A stretch of 43,936 bases of DNA from Desulfovirgula sp. (GTDB lineage: Bacteria > Bacillota > Desulfotomaculia > Desulfotomaculales > Desulfovirgulaceae). The notes under the pieces were generated by a model, which was not told the origin of the DNA, searched no databases, and saw nothing but the letters and a program-made list of their open reading frames with translations. The stretch's first letter is position 1; each line of letters begins with the position of its first letter. Positions 31,803-41,258 of the stretch are shown here, in pieces. The DNA lies in NCBI GenBank assembly GCA_020725525.1, contig DYEX01000065.1:1-43936 (forward strand), written 5' to 3'. Both the position numbers and the translations under genes were made by a program.

Positions 31803-32720
31803 ATGATCCTTTCAGCGGCCGCGTTTTTTCTGGCTATTGCATTTTTTCTTCTGGGCCTTTACCAAGCCCTTTGGGGGGAGCGCTTGCAAATTTCCCAAAG
31901 GGTGGAGGAAGTGTTGGGAGCTCCCGCCTTATCTTTCCGGGAACAGGAATTAAAGGCGCCCTTTTTGCAAAGGGTGGTCCGGCCGGTTTTAAGAAAGATG
32001 ATTGGCCTGGCCGGTGTTTTCATCCCGGCCGAGAAAACTGCCGTTCTGGAAGAGAAACTGAACCGAGCGGGGAGGCCGGGCGGTTTGAGCGCCGGCGAGT
32101 ACGCCTTGCTCAAGTACTTTACCGCCGGAGCGGCCGGGGTATTTTCCTTTTTCTTTTCCGGAACGGTCCACCTGGAGCCGGTTCAAACCTGCCTGTTGTC
32201 CTTCCTGGGCGTTTTGCTGGGCTGGCACCTGCCGAACTTTTATCTTGAGGCCCGGATCCGGGACCGCGCCGAACTGATCAGAAAAGAGCTTCCGGATGTG
32301 CTGGACCTGTTGACCGTAAGCGTGGAAGCGGGGCTGGGCTTTGACGGCGCCCTTTTGAAGGTGGCGGAGAAAAAGAAAGGCCTGCTGGCCAAAGAGTTTT
32401 CGCAAATACTGCGGGAAATAAACATGGGCAAGCCGCGGCGTGAAGCCCTCCGGGATGCAGCCGAAAGGCTGGGGGTGGACGAGTTTTCCTCCTTTGCCGG
32501 CTCCATCATTGTCGCCGACCGGTTGGGGATCAGTATTGGCAACGTGCTGCGCGCGCAGTCGGCACAAATGAGAAACAAGAGGCGCCAGCGGGCCGAAGAA
32601 AGAGCGATGAAGGCGCCGGTGAAAATGCTTTTCCCCATGGTGTTTTTTATATTTCCCGCCGTATTCCTGGTTCTCCTGGGGCCGGCGGTGATCAAAATCA
32701 GTAAGGTTTTTACCAGGTGA
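31803..32720 (+). CDS. tadC: TadC, pilus assembly membrane platform protein
   Basis: 305 residues from ATG 31803 (TTG 31800 is equally placed after GGAAGGGG). An N-terminal helix, a linker, two helices at about 100-140, the F domain (about 155-270: LIRKELPDVLDLLTVSVEAGLGFDGALLKVAEKKKG, SFAGSIIVADRLGISIGNVLRAQSAQMRNKRRQRAEE) and a C-terminal helix ending LLGPAVIKI. Paralogous to TadB and paired with it in the platform. The arginine-rich stretch before the last helix is typical. Confidence 0.93.
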   Translation: MILSAAAFFLAIAFFLLGLYQALWGERLQISQRVEEVLGAPALSFREQELKAPFLQRVVRPVLRKMIGLAGVFIPAEKTAVLEEKLNRAGRPGGLSAGEYALLKYFTAGAAGVFSFFFSGTVHLEPVQTCLLSFLGVLLGWHLPNFYLEARIRDRAELIRKELPDVLDLLTVSVEAGLGFDGALLKVAEKKKGLLAKEFSQILREINMGKPRREALRDAAERLGVDEFSSFAGSIIVADRLGISIGNVLRAQSAQMRNKRRQRAEERAMKAPVKMLFPMVFFIFPAVFLVLLGPAVIKISKVFTR

Positions 32721-32732
32721 GGTTTTACAGGG

Positions 32733-33128
32733 ATGCGTTTGATTAATTTAACCCGCAACGCATTGCTGGCCCAGAATGTGCGGGTGGCGGCAAACTTCTG
32801 GTCACGGTTGAAGGGGCTTATGGGCAGGCGGAAGATGGAACCCGGCGAGGCTCTTGTTCTGGAAAAATGCCGGGCCGTCCACACCTGCTTTCTGCGTTTC
32901 CATATTGATGTGGCTTTCCTGGATGAAAAAGGGACGGTGCTCAAAACCCTGGTCAATCTGCCTCCTTACCGGTTCACCATGCCGGTGCCCGGGGCGCGCC
33001 GGGTGGTTGAGCTGCCCGCGGGCGTTCTCTTGAAAACCGGCACAGTACCGGGAGACACACTCAGTTTTTCTGAAAAAGAGGTGATTCGCAATGAAAAACA
33101 CGGGGCGCAGAATTTCCATTGCCACTAA
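32733..33128 (+). CDS. DUF192 family protein
   Basis: 131 residues, AGGTGAGG before the ATG. The DUF192 fold spans about 10-115: FWSRLKGLMGRRKMEPGEALVLEKCRAVHTCFLRFHIDVAFLDEKGTVLKTL, then PGARRVVELPAGVL and GDTLSF. The function of the family is unknown; proteins of this size are frequent neighbours of tad genes in Firmicutes. It starts 12 bases after tadC, so it belongs to the operon. Its 3' end overlaps the next gene by 38 bases in a different frame, an unusually long overlap. Confidence 0.88.
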   Translation: MRLINLTRNALLAQNVRVAANFWSRLKGLMGRRKMEPGEALVLEKCRAVHTCFLRFHIDVAFLDEKGTVLKTLVNLPPYRFTMPVPGARRVVELPAGVLLKTGTVPGDTLSFSEKEVIRNEKHGAQNFHCH

Positions 33129-33999
33129 AATAAGCATTTACTTTGGCCTGTTAATTTCTTTTCTAATCATTACGGTGGGTTGTTCTACTTACATCCGTAT
33201 CCAGCAAATCATGGAGCTTCAAATAAAGGAGAAAGGCGAGGCCGTTGCCTCCGCTGTTACCGCCCTGGCGGCCGAGCGGCTGCAGGCCGGCGACCCGCAG
33301 CTATTAAACAAGCTCTTTTCCGACCTGAAGGCAAATGAAGATATCGGGGAAGCGGCCATCGTTAATTCCGGCGGGAAAATAGTTGCTCATACCAATACCC
33401 TTTTGATTGGCAGAACTGTTTCCGGGGGCTCTCCGGAAGGAATCTTTCAAAAAAGCGTTTCCCCCGGTCCGGTGATCAGCGCTCCGGTAAGAACTGCCGA
33501 AGGCAGTTTGCTGGGCTACTTTTACATCCAGATGGATCAGGAACGAACAAAAAAATACATGCGCAACCTGGCCCTGACCATGGTTTTTGTTTTGCTGGCG
33601 GCGTTGTATGCTGGGATCATGCTGGCACACATCATCAGCAAACGTGTTTTACGCCTGCCCATTAATGATTTAATGGAAGCCACCCGGCATATCGCCACCG
33701 GCAATTTCGCCTATAAAGTCCCGGTACGCAAGCAGGACGAGCTGGGCAACCTGGCCCAGGCGTTTAACACCATGACCGTCTACCTGACCAATCTTTTCCG
33801 GACGGTCCAGCTGAGCACCATGGAGATGGCCAAAAACAGCCAGCTTATTTTGGCCCGCACGGAAAGCTACTGTTCCACCGCCGGGAAAGATCAAAAAGAG
33901 ATGGCGGATCTGGCGGAAATAAACAATGCAGCCCGCCGGCTGGCCCGGGTGGTAGACAGGTTGAACAGCCTTTCTCTGCAATTTAAGATTACAAATTGA
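33091..33999 (+). CDS. membrane HAMP-domain protein without an output domain
   Basis: 302 residues, ATG after AGAGGTGAT, inside the end of the DUF192 gene. TM1 (about 14-33), a short extracytoplasmic single-Cache-like sensor (about 35-150, DIGEAAIVNSGGKIVAHTN, SAPVRTAEGSLLGYFYIQM), TM2 (about 152-176), then a HAMP domain (about 180-235, RLPINDLMEATRHIATGNFAYKVP...DELGNLAQAFNTM). After it come only about 65 helical residues ending KITN, with no kinase, cyclase, GGDEF or chemotaxis domain. It may signal by protein contact, for example to TadZ or a separate kinase. Last gene of the tad operon. Confidence 0.85.
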   Translation: MKNTGRRISIATKISIYFGLLISFLIITVGCSTYIRIQQIMELQIKEKGEAVASAVTALAAERLQAGDPQLLNKLFSDLKANEDIGEAAIVNSGGKIVAHTNTLLIGRTVSGGSPEGIFQKSVSPGPVISAPVRTAEGSLLGYFYIQMDQERTKKYMRNLALTMVFVLLAALYAGIMLAHIISKRVLRLPINDLMEATRHIATGNFAYKVPVRKQDELGNLAQAFNTMTVYLTNLFRTVQLSTMEMAKNSQLILARTESYCSTAGKDQKEMADLAEINNAARRLARVVDRLNSLSLQFKITN

Positions 34000-34145
34000 T
34001 GGCTGCCGGCGATTTAACCTGGCAAATACTGAATTAAAGGACATTACCGCCAGTTACAAGGTTTTTAGGTAAAAGTTGCATTAATTTTCCCCGCCGGGAG
34101 ATGATAATGGCCAGAGCAACTGGAAAAACAGGAGGGAAATTTGCT

Positions 34146-35057
34146 ATGTATAACCTGGTAATTATCGGGATGGGCCCGGCAGGGTTAACGGCGGCCGTAT
34201 ATGCGGCTCGCAAAAAGCTGTCTACCCTCTTAATTGGAAAACAGTACGGAGGCCAGATGGCCTGGGCTTCGGGAGTAGAAAACTATATCGGTTTTCAATA
34301 TATTACCGGTTCCGAATTGCTTTCCAAGTTTGAAGACCATGTAAAACAATACCCCGTTGAGCGGGTCGAAGCCGAAGTAGTTAAACTAACCCGGGAGAAC
34401 GGTCATTTTGTCACCCGTACTGCCGGCGGTGAGGAGTTTCACTCCCGGACGGTGATTGTGGCTTCAGGCAAAAAACCCCGCCGGCTCAATGTTCCCGGGG
34501 AAAGGGAGTTGACCGGACGGGGAGTCAGTTATTGTGCCGTTTGCGATGCCCCCCTTTTTGCCGGTATGGACGTGGCTGTAGTGGGCGGCGGCAACTCGGC
34601 TCTTACGGCAGCATACGATTTGATCAAAATAGCCAAACAGGTCTACGTTGTCTCCCTGGTGGAATGGACGGCCGACCCCATTCTCGTCGATAAAGTGAAA
34701 AACGCGCCGAATCTGACCAGACTGGTGGGTTACGAAACGTTGCATATCGGGGGAAGCGAAAGGGTGACGGGCATTACCTTGCGCTCCCTGGACGGGCAAA
34801 AAGAAGAGAAAAAAATACCCGTGCAGGGGGTATTTATCGAAATTGGCACCGTACCCAACACGGACTTTGTCGAAGGTCTGCTGGAGCTGAACGAAAAGGG
34901 GGAGATCAAGGTCGACTGCGACTGCAGCACCTCCGTACCCGGTGCCTTTGCAGCCGGGGATGTGAGCAGCATTCCGGAAAAACAGATTATCGTTGCCGCC
35001 GGGGAAGGGGCCAAAGCCGCCCTGGGGGCATACCGTTATTTGCTCAACCAAAAGTAA
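34146..35057 (+). CDS. thioredoxin-reductase-like FAD/NAD(P) oxidoreductase
   Basis: 303 residues from ATG 34146, after AGGAGG; the frame extends upstream to 34101 with poorer context. FAD-binding motif IIGMGPAGLTAA (about 6-17), GGQM...ENYIGF (about 35-50), redox-active cysteines in SYCAVCDAP (Cys130, Cys133), NAD(P)-binding VAVVGGGNSALTAA (about 144-157), and the C-terminal FAD motif GAFAAGDVS. The size and motifs fit thioredoxin reductase or the AhpF C-terminal part; the GGQM segment and VGYE region are somewhat AhpF-like. No thioredoxin or AhpC gene is adjacent, so its partner is unknown. It is separated from the tad operon by about 145 bases. Confidence 0.88.
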   Translation: MYNLVIIGMGPAGLTAAVYAARKKLSTLLIGKQYGGQMAWASGVENYIGFQYITGSELLSKFEDHVKQYPVERVEAEVVKLTRENGHFVTRTAGGEEFHSRTVIVASGKKPRRLNVPGERELTGRGVSYCAVCDAPLFAGMDVAVVGGGNSALTAAYDLIKIAKQVYVVSLVEWTADPILVDKVKNAPNLTRLVGYETLHIGGSERVTGITLRSLDGQKEEKKIPVQGVFIEIGTVPNTDFVEGLLELNEKGEIKVDCDCSTSVPGAFAAGDVSSIPEKQIIVAAGEGAKAALGAYRYLLNQK

Positions 35058-35183
35058 AAATGTTAGTTAGCGTCCTGTCCGCCGGTGGCAAGCCGTAAAG
35101 CGCCAATGGCCGTTGGGCTGGCCCCTTCCGGGGCAAAAGCCTGCGCCGTTCCCGTTGTGCCTCATAGGATGGCTTTTACGGTT

Positions 35184-36542
35184 TTAATTGGTCAGGCTCT
35201 GGATGGGGGCGGGGATGCGGCCTCCCCGGCGCACAAAGTTGTCCGCGGAAAAGGGATGCACCGCCATTACGGGCGCTTCTCCCAAAAGCCCGCCAAAGGT
35301 GACTTTATCCCCCACCTTTTTGCCCGGGGCGGGAATGATTCTGACGGCGGTGGTTTTATTGTTGATCACACCAATGGCCACCTCGTCGGCAATAATGGCG
35401 GCGATGGTTTCCGCACTGGTATCTCCGGGGACGGCAATCATGTCCAGGCCCACCGAACAGACGCAGGTCATGGCCTCCAGCTTGTCCAGGGAAAGGGCTC
35501 CTTCCTCCGCAGCCCGGATCATTCCCGCGTCTTCGCTCACCGGGATAAAGGCTCCCGATAACCCGCCTACGTAGGAAGAGGCCATGGCCCCTCCTTTTTT
35601 CACCGCATCGTTTAACAGGGCCAGGGCGGCGGTGGTGCCGTGGGTGCCGCAGCGTTCCAGGCCCATGGCTTCCAGGATCTCTGCCACGCTGTCTCCCACT
35701 GCCGGGGTGGGGGCCAGGGACAGGTCTACAATGCCAAAAGGCACACCCAGCCGTTCTGCTGCCAGCCGGCCAACCAGCTCCCCCATCCGGGTAATTTTAA
35801 AAGCCGTCTTTTTAACCGTTTCCGCCAGTGTTCCGAAATCCGCATTGCCCACCCGGGCAACGGCGTTTTTAACCACTCCCGGTCCGGATACCCCTACATT
35901 GATGGTACATTCGGGTTCCCCGATTCCATGAAAGGCGCCGGCCATAAACGGGTTGTCTTCGGGGACGTTGCTGAAGACCACCAGTTTGGCACAGCCCAAA
36001 CCGCCCTGTTCCGCCGTCCGCGCGGCGGTTTCTTTAATCACCCGGCCCATCAGGTAAACGGCGTCCATATTAATGCCCGCCCTGGTGGTAGCCACGTTTA
36101 CCGAGGCGCAGACCCTTTCGGTCCCGGCCAGGGCGGCGGGGATGGAAGTGATCAATGCCCGGTCCCCGTAGGTAAAGCCTTTGTGTACCAGGGCGGAAAA
36201 GCCGCCGATAAAGTTTACCCCTACGGCGGCCGCGGCGGCATCCAGGGTAAGGGCGTATTCCACACAATCTTCCTGACGGTTGCATTCGGCAACCAGAGAA
36301 ATGGGGGTGACGGAGATCCGTTTGTGTACGATGGGAATGCCGTATTCCCGGCTGATTTCTTCCCCGACCGCAACCAGCCTGCTGGCCAGGCGGGTGATTT
36401 TATCGTAAATTTTCCGGCATGCCACCTTGGGTTCCGGGTCCGCGCAGTCCCGCAGGCTGATGCCCATGGTAATGGTGCGGATGTCCAGGTTTTCCTCCTG
36501 GACCATCTTGATGGTTTCCATGATTTCTGCCAGGGTAAGCAT
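35184..36542 (-). CDS. UPF0210/PFL-family protein
   Basis: 452 residues, standard length for this conserved family of unknown biochemical function. N-terminus [30 protein letters not shown]; the core is rich in Gly/Ala turns such as [13 protein letters not shown] (about 155), [28 protein letters not shown] and [15 protein letters not shown]; the C-terminus [21 protein letters not shown]. Structural homologues resemble glycyl-radical-like barrels, but no catalytic activity is established. The ACT-domain gene directly upstream is its near-universal partner. AAGGAG lies 11 bases before the ATG. Confidence 0.93.
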   Translation of the reverse strand: MLTLAEIMETIKMVQEENLDIRTITMGISLRDCADPEPKVACRKIYDKITRLASRLVAVGEEISREYGIPIVHKRISVTPISLVAECNRQEDCVEYALTLDAAAAAVGVNFIGGFSALVHKGFTYGDRALITSIPAALAGTERVCASVNVATTRAGINMDAVYLMGRVIKETAARTAEQGGLGCAKLVVFSNVPEDNPFMAGAFHGIGEPECTINVGVSGPGVVKNAVARVGNADFGTLAETVKKTAFKITRMGELVGRLAAERLGVPFGIVDLSLAPTPAVGDSVAEILEAMGLERCGTHGTTAALALLNDAVKKGGAMASSYVGGLSGAFIPVSEDAGMIRAAEEGALSLDKLEAMTCVCSVGLDMIAVPGDTSAETIAAIIADEVAIGVINNKTTAVRIIPAPGKKVGDKVTFGGLLGEAPVMAVHPFSADNFVRRGGRIPAPIQSLTN

Positions 36543-36576
36543 GGTATTTGTTTCTCCTTCGTTTTCCTGGTTTAAG

Positions 36577-36870
36577 TTAGATTCTATGCATGAAGCGGAA
36601 GGCGTCCTCGTGCTGGGCGTCGATGCGCACCCCCAGTTCGGACCCTTTTGCCGCCAGGCGTTCTTTTAAAGTGCTCAGGTCGATACGACTTTTTTCCATG
36701 TCGGCAATCATGATCATGGCCAGAAATTCCTGTAATATGGTCTGGCTGATGTCCAGGATGTTGATGTTGTTTTCGGCCAGAACCTGGGCCACCCCGGCGA
36801 TAATGCCCACCCGGTCGGGCCCCAGGACGGTGACAATTATACGGTTTTTCTTTTGTTCCTGTGCAGTCAT
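36577..36870 (-). CDS. ACT-domain protein (UPF0237)
   Basis: 97 residues, essentially one ACT domain with the ligand-binding loop: [35 protein letters not shown] (about 10-45) and a second half [28 protein letters not shown] domains bind amino acids or other small ligands and control partner proteins. Encoded 34 bases before the UPF0210 gene, the usual pair, so it probably regulates that protein. The operon is divergent from the liv transporter. Confidence 0.93.
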   Translation of the reverse strand: MTAQEQKKNRIIVTVLGPDRVGIIAGVAQVLAENNINILDISQTILQEFLAMIMIADMEKSRIDLSTLKERLAAKGSELGVRIDAQHEDAFRFMHRI

Positions 36871-37057
36871 GTGCCCTTCTTCCTTTCTATGAGGTCAAAT
36901 AACTATTCGTTTTAAAAGGGTGGAACTCCTGCTGGTAAAGTGGCCTTTAAAATATGCCGCCGGCCTGCAGGCCAGTTGAACAACTTCCCGCGCAACATGT
37001 TGATGTTTGTATAGTTTTTTAAACAGAGACGAAATCAAGTTTTGTCTGAAAAAATGA
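36871..37057. other. upstream half of the divergent intergenic region
   Basis: No gene. It must contain the minus-strand promoter for the ACT/UPF0210 operon (ribosome site AAGGAAGAAGGG just left of 36895), but no clear -35/-10 pair is recognisable. Confidence 0.35.
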
Positions 37058-37087
37058 TTGACACCCGGCTTTGGGCAAGTGTAAAAT
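37058..37087 (+). promoter_or_regulatory. strong sigmaA promoter P1 of the liv operon
   Basis: A perfect TTGACA (37058-37063) and TAAAAT (37082-37087) with an 18-base spacer. Transcription would start at about 37094, immediately before the structured leader. Confidence 0.65.
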
Positions 37088-37096
37088 GGGGAAAAC

Positions 37097-37204
37097 GAGG
37101 AAAAATTGTTTTCTCAGGGCCGGGTAATGGCGCCCGGCCGGGTGGATCGGGGAAAGATCCGAAAAGCCTTCTAAGTAAGGGGGTGCGGGATCTTTTTTGT
37201 TTTT
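37097..37204 (+). promoter_or_regulatory. attenuator/riboswitch-like leader with terminator
   Basis: Three hairpins follow P1: 37097-37115 (GAG-AAAA with TTTT-CTC), 37118-37139 (GGCCGGG with CCCGGCC, loop eight bases), and GGATC/GATCC (37144-37148 with 37156-37160). The last shares its right arm with a terminator stem: AAAGATCC (37153-37160) with GGATCTTT (37188-37195), followed by TTTTTTGTTTTT. The two folds exclude each other, as in transcription attenuators. There is no T-box UGGN motif, no leader peptide rich in branched-chain amino acids, and no riboswitch class I recognise. Confidence 0.5.
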
Positions 37205-37273
37205 GGTAAGGACCAAGGTGTCTAAAAATACGGACAAAAAAATCTTTTTCTTTGTCGATTTTTTGAAAAGGAT

Positions 37274-37302
37274 TTGACCCCTTGAAGTCGAAATGCTTTT
37301 AT
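37274..37302 (+). promoter_or_regulatory. possible second promoter P2 of the liv operon
   Basis: TTGACC (37274-37279) and TTTTAT (37297-37302), spacer 17 bases. It lies downstream of the leader terminator, so it would give transcription that escapes attenuation. A second A+T-rich dyad (AAAAAATC/GATTTTTT, about 37238-37265) lies just upstream. Confidence 0.35.
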
Positions 37303-37418
37303 GCAAGGAATATTCAGAAAATGGGGGGTGAAAGCGCCACAGGGGGTACATAGCGAGTTAACGGGGGTAGGCGGAAGGGTATTGGAGAGTAAGAGTAAAA
37401 GAAAAAGGAGGAGGACAG

Positions 37419-38624
37419 TTGAAAAAGAACAAAATAGCCCTGATTTTCTTGAGTGTGTTGCTAATGCTCGCGCTGGTTACCGGGTGTGGTGGTCAAACCG
37501 GCAGTTCAAGCGGTGGGGAAAACAAAGGCGGGGGGTCGGATGATACCATTAAGATTGGTTTTATGGGCGCTTTGACCGGTAACGAGGCCAGTTACGGTAT
37601 AGAAACCTTGAAAGGCATGAAAATGGCCGCCGAGGATTTAAACAAAGAAGGCGGCGTGCTGGGCAAAAGGATTGAAATCGTGGAGTCGGACCACGGCAGC
37701 AAGCTCAGCGAGGCGGCCAGTGTAGTCCAGAAATTGATCAGCAAGGACCGGGTGGTGGCCATTGTAGGCGATCCTACTACCGGCAAGACCAAGCTGGCGG
37801 CACCCATCTGCCAGCAAAATAAAGTGGTTCTCCTTTCAGCCGGTGCTGTGGGCCCCGGCGTGGTGGAAATTGGCGACTATATTTTCCGGGATACCCTTTT
37901 GGATGCCGTGGCTGCTCCGGCGGTAACCGAGTATCTGGTTAACAAGCTGGGATGGAAGAAAGTAGCCATCGTTACTTCCACCAACAACGACTACAGTGTT
38001 GGCCTGACCAAGATCTTTGAAGAGGCACTGGCCAGGCATAACGCCCAGGTGGTTGATAAGGAGAGCATCCAGGACGGGGACCAGGATTTCAGCGCCCAGG
38101 TGACCCGGATCAAGCAGGCCAGGCCCGACGGGATTATCTTTACCGGTTATTACACCGAGGGCGGCCTGTTTATGAAGGAAGTGCGCAAGCAGGGCCTGGA
38201 CCTGAAGATGGCCGGGGGCGACGGTCTGCTTTCCCCGGTGCTCTGGAAGCTGGGCGGCGATGCGGTTGAGGGCAGCATGGTGTACACCGGTTTTGCCGCC
38301 GACCCGGCCAATGCCGCTCCCCAGACCAAGGAGTTCATCCAGAAATATCAGGCGGCCAATGACAATAAACTGCCCGATATGTTCTCCGCCCAGGGTTACG
38401 ATGCAGTGATGTTGCTGGCCAAGGCCATGAAAGAAGCCAACAGCACCGATCCCTCTAAATTTAAAGATGCTTTGGCGAAGACCAGGGATTATCCCGGTGT
38501 TTCCGGTTCATTGACCTTCCTGCCCAACCGGGAGCCAGTTAAGAGCCCGGTGTACTTACTGGAAGTTAAAAACCAGCAGTTCAGCATCAAGGCAGTCCTG
38601 CCCACGGAGGCGCCCAAGGTCTGA
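37419..38624 (+). CDS. livK: branched-chain amino acid ABC transporter, substrate-binding lipoprotein
   Basis: 401 residues, TTG start with AAGGAGGAGG. Lipoprotein signal peptide with lipobox LVTGC (Cys23), then a Gly/Ser-rich linker. The periplasmic-binding-protein fold type I follows: DTIKIGFMGALTGNEASYGIETLKGMKMAAEDLNKEGGVLGK, VVAIVGDPTTGKT, KKVAIVTSTNNDYSVGLT, DGIIFTGYYTEGG, and FSAQGYDAVMLLAKAM. It captures Leu/Ile/Val or a related amino acid (or another small acid; the family is broad) outside the membrane and hands it to LivHM. First gene of the liv operon, behind a long leader with a possible attenuator. Confidence 0.95.
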   Translation: MKKNKIALIFLSVLLMLALVTGCGGQTGSSSGGENKGGGSDDTIKIGFMGALTGNEASYGIETLKGMKMAAEDLNKEGGVLGKRIEIVESDHGSKLSEAASVVQKLISKDRVVAIVGDPTTGKTKLAAPICQQNKVVLLSAGAVGPGVVEIGDYIFRDTLLDAVAAPAVTEYLVNKLGWKKVAIVTSTNNDYSVGLTKIFEEALARHNAQVVDKESIQDGDQDFSAQVTRIKQARPDGIIFTGYYTEGGLFMKEVRKQGLDLKMAGGDGLLSPVLWKLGGDAVEGSMVYTGFAADPANAAPQTKEFIQKYQAANDNKLPDMFSAQGYDAVMLLAKAMKEANSTDPSKFKDALAKTRDYPGVSGSLTFLPNREPVKSPVYLLEVKNQQFSIKAVLPTEAPKV

Positions 38625-38690
38625 TCCTTTTTCCGGTGGAACCGGGTGGCTGGCCCGGTTTCACCAGAAATTCTTTTTATGGAGGGAGCC

Positions 38691-39563
38691 ATGTTACTGC
38701 AGCAAATTATTAACGGTCTCACTCTCGGGGCCACTTACGCCTTAATTGCCCTGGGTTACACCATGGTCTACGGCATCATCCAGTTGATTAACTTTGCCCA
38801 CGGCGACATTTACATGATCGGCGCCTTTATCGGGGTGGCGGCAGTAGCCCTCTTCCACCAGAATTTTTTCCTCACCCTGGCTACCGCCATGCTCGCCTGT
38901 GTGGTCCTGGGGGTGACCATCGAGCGGGTAGCCTATCGTCCTTTGCGCCGTGCTCCCCGTTTGAATCTTCTCATTACCACCATTGGTGTTTCCATCTTTC
39001 TGGAAACATTTATGACCGTCCTCAAGGGTCCCCAGCCGACCGGTTTTCCCACCGTGTTGGAAAATGTGACCCTGCGGGTGGGCACCCTGGAGTTTTCCAG
39101 CATTCAGCTGGTTATCTTGCTGGTTTCTGTAGCCCTGATGGTGGGATTGCAGTTTATCGTCAAGTACACCAAAATCGGCAAGGCCATGCGGGCGGCCTCC
39201 GAGGATTACGATACGGCCAGCCTGATGGGCATCAACATCAACCGGGTGATTTCCTTCACCTTTGCCATCGGGTCTGCCCTGGCCGCGGCGGGTGGAGTGC
39301 TGGTAGGGATTTATTTTAACTCCGTATCTCCCTATATGGGTGTAACTGCCGGTCTGAAAGCCTTTGTGGCGGCGGTGCTGGGTGGTATCGGCAATATCCC
39401 CGGTGCCATGCTGGGCGGCCTTCTTTTAGGTCTGGCGGAGGTCTTTGGCGTGGCTGCCGGCTTTTCTACCTATAAGGATGCCATTGCCTTTACCCTGCTG
39501 ATCGTCATTTTGCTGGTCAGGCCCACCGGTCTTTTGGGGCGGCCCATCCAGAGGAAGGTGTAG
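38691..39563 (+). CDS. livH: branched-chain amino acid ABC transporter permease LivH
   Basis: 290 residues from ATG 38691 after GGAGGGAG; an in-frame GTG at 38646 has no ribosome site. About eight membrane helices. Family motifs: LGATYALIALGYTMVYGIIQLINFAHGDIYMIGAF at the start, ERVAYRPLRRAPRLNLLITTIGVSIFLE in the middle, and the ABC-contacting loop IGKAMRAASEDYDTASLMGININRVISFTFAIGSALAAAGGVL. The end GLLGRPIQRKV is typical. It forms the membrane channel with LivM. Confidence 0.95.
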   Translation: MLLQQIINGLTLGATYALIALGYTMVYGIIQLINFAHGDIYMIGAFIGVAAVALFHQNFFLTLATAMLACVVLGVTIERVAYRPLRRAPRLNLLITTIGVSIFLETFMTVLKGPQPTGFPTVLENVTLRVGTLEFSSIQLVILLVSVALMVGLQFIVKYTKIGKAMRAASEDYDTASLMGININRVISFTFAIGSALAAAGGVLVGIYFNSVSPYMGVTAGLKAFVAAVLGGIGNIPGAMLGGLLLGLAEVFGVAAGFSTYKDAIAFTLLIVILLVRPTGLLGRPIQRKV

Positions 39564-39566
39564 ATT

Positions 39567-40451
39567 ATGGAACAGTGGCTATCCAGTGTGATTGATCCTT
39601 ATTACCAGCAAGTGCTCATGCTGGTGGGCATTTATATCATTGCGGCTTTAGGTCTGAACCTGATTACCGGATTGTGCGGTCAGCTTACCTTTGGACATGC
39701 GGCTTTCTTAAGCATTGGTGCTTATACGGCGGCCATTTTGACCAGAGATTTTCACCTGCCTTTTATATTAAGCCTGGTCTTGGGCGGACTGATGGCTGCT
39801 TTATTCGGTATACTGCTGGGTATTCCCGTGCTTAGGCTTACCGGTGACTACCTGGGTATTGCCACCCTGGGCTTTGGCGAAATTGTACGGGTGGCCTTTA
39901 CAAATATGAAAATAACCGGGGGGGCCATTGGACTGGCGGCCATTCCCCGTGCATCCAATTTGATAAACGTGACCTTTTTCGTGATCCTGGCCGTGGCGGC
40001 CGTGGTCTTGCTTGAGAATTCCCGTTTTGGCCGTGCGTTGAAGGCCATACGGGAGGATGAGATTGCCGCCGAGGCCATGGGCATTAACGCCATGTGGTAT
40101 AAGATTCAGGCTTTCGGCATCGGCTGTTTTCTGGCCGGGATCAGCGGGGGCTTTTATGCCCACCTGCTGCAGTACTTAAACCCAAACGACTTTGGTTTCT
40201 TGAAGTCCTTTGAAATTTTGAACTTCGTAGTGCTGGGCGGTCTGGGAAGCATACCTGGTACCATTGTTGGTACAACCGTGCTCACACTGGCTCCGGAGTT
40301 TTTGCGGTTTGTCCAGGAATACCGGATGATGATTTATGGTTTGCTTCTGGTATTGATGATGATCTTCCGGCCCCACGGCTTGCTGGGTGGAGTTAATTTC
40401 CGCCGCCTGTTGCGGCGCAGAAAACAAAAAGCGACTGCCCTGAGCAGTTAA
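39567..40451 (+). CDS. livM: branched-chain amino acid ABC transporter permease LivM
   Basis: 294 residues, three bases after livH, with AGGAAGGTG inside the end of livH. Motifs: [101 protein letters not shown], and a C-terminal [11 protein letters not shown]. Shorter than enterobacterial LivM because it lacks the N-terminal extension, as in most Firmicutes. Partner of LivH. Confidence 0.95.
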   Translation: MEQWLSSVIDPYYQQVLMLVGIYIIAALGLNLITGLCGQLTFGHAAFLSIGAYTAAILTRDFHLPFILSLVLGGLMAALFGILLGIPVLRLTGDYLGIATLGFGEIVRVAFTNMKITGGAIGLAAIPRASNLINVTFFVILAVAAVVLLENSRFGRALKAIREDEIAAEAMGINAMWYKIQAFGIGCFLAGISGGFYAHLLQYLNPNDFGFLKSFEILNFVVLGGLGSIPGTIVGTTVLTLAPEFLRFVQEYRMMIYGLLLVLMMIFRPHGLLGGVNFRRLLRRRKQKATALSS

Positions 40452-40493
40452 AAAAACGTCGGACAATTGTTCGACCTGTTGGCGGGAGGAAGT

Positions 40494-41258
40494 ATGGCAG
40501 CAATCCTGGAGTTAAAAGGTTTAAGCATCCGGTTCGGCGGCCTTTGTGCCGTGGATGATGTGGACATGTCCATAGAAGAAGGGGAAATCCGGGCCCTGAT
40601 CGGCCCCAACGGGGCGGGAAAAAGCACCATTTTCAACCTGGTCACCGGCATCTACCGCCCTACGGGGGGTGAAATCATTTTTCGCGGTGAAAAAATAAAC
40701 GGCCTCCCCCCCCACGAGATAACCGTCCGGGGCATCGCCCGTACTTTTCAAAACATCCGTCTTTTCGGCAATCTGACGGTGCTGGAAAATGTACAGATCG
40801 GCCGGCATTGCCGGAGCAGGGCGGGCGTATGGGGGGCCCTTTTGCCCTTTGGCCGCGTGCGGGCGGAAGAAACAAGTATTACCGCGCGGGCACGGGAATT
40901 GCTGGAATTCATGGGCCTGGATGCCAAGAAGGAGGAGCTGGCCAGGAATCTGTCCTACGGTGAGCAAAGGCGGCTGGAAATTGCCCGGGCCCTGGCCACC
41001 GATCCCAAAATAATTTTGCTGGATGAGCCGGCAGCCGGGATGAATCCGCAGGAAAAACAGGACCTGTCCGGGCTGGTCCGGCGTATCCGGGATATGGGCA
41101 TTACCATTTTCCTGGTGGAGCATGATATGAAGTTTGTCATGAGCCTGGCCGACCGGGTGGCGGTACTGGATTACGGCAGAAAGATAGCCGATGGGACTCC
41201 CGCCGAAGTACAGCAAGATCCGGCGGTAATTGAGGCCTACCTGGGGAAGGATGTGTGA
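40494..41258 (+). CDS. livG: branched-chain amino acid ABC transporter ATPase LivG
   Basis: 254 residues from ATG 40494, after CGGGAGGAAG. Walker [12 protein letters not shown] (about 36-46), Q-loop [19 protein letters not shown], signature [19 protein letters not shown] (about 155), Walker [15 protein letters not shown]-loop [20 protein letters not shown]. The RTFQN-RLF Q-loop and the late AYLGKDV end are LivG-typical. It dimerises with LivF to drive uptake. The stop overlaps the start of livF by four bases. Confidence 0.95.
   Translation: MAAILELKGLSIRFGGLCAVDDVDMSIEEGEIRALIGPNGAGKSTIFNLVTGIYRPTGGEIIFRGEKINGLPPHEITVRGIARTFQNIRLFGNLTVLENVQIGRHCRSRAGVWGALLPFGRVRAEETSITARARELLEFMGLDAKKEELARNLSYGEQRRLEIARALATDPKIILLDEPAAGMNPQEKQDLSGLVRRIRDMGITIFLVEHDMKFVMSLADRVAVLDYGRKIADGTPAEVQQDPAVIEAYLGKDV

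Noticed and set aside
35640-36575. 311-residue plus-strand frame opposite the UPF0210 gene
   Set aside because: No ribosome site, Gly/His/Gln-rich unlikely composition, and fully antisense to a well-supported conserved gene.
37097-37204. T-box or ykkC-type (ppGpp/guanidine) riboswitch before livK
   Set aside because: The conserved T-box UGGN region and the ykkC GAGAG and ACGG blocks are absent.
36871-37418. sigma54 (-24/-12) promoter for livK, expected because a sigma54 activator gene follows the operon
   Set aside because: No GG-N10-GC pattern with acceptable context was found; the TGGCC...TGC near 36940 has the wrong spacing.
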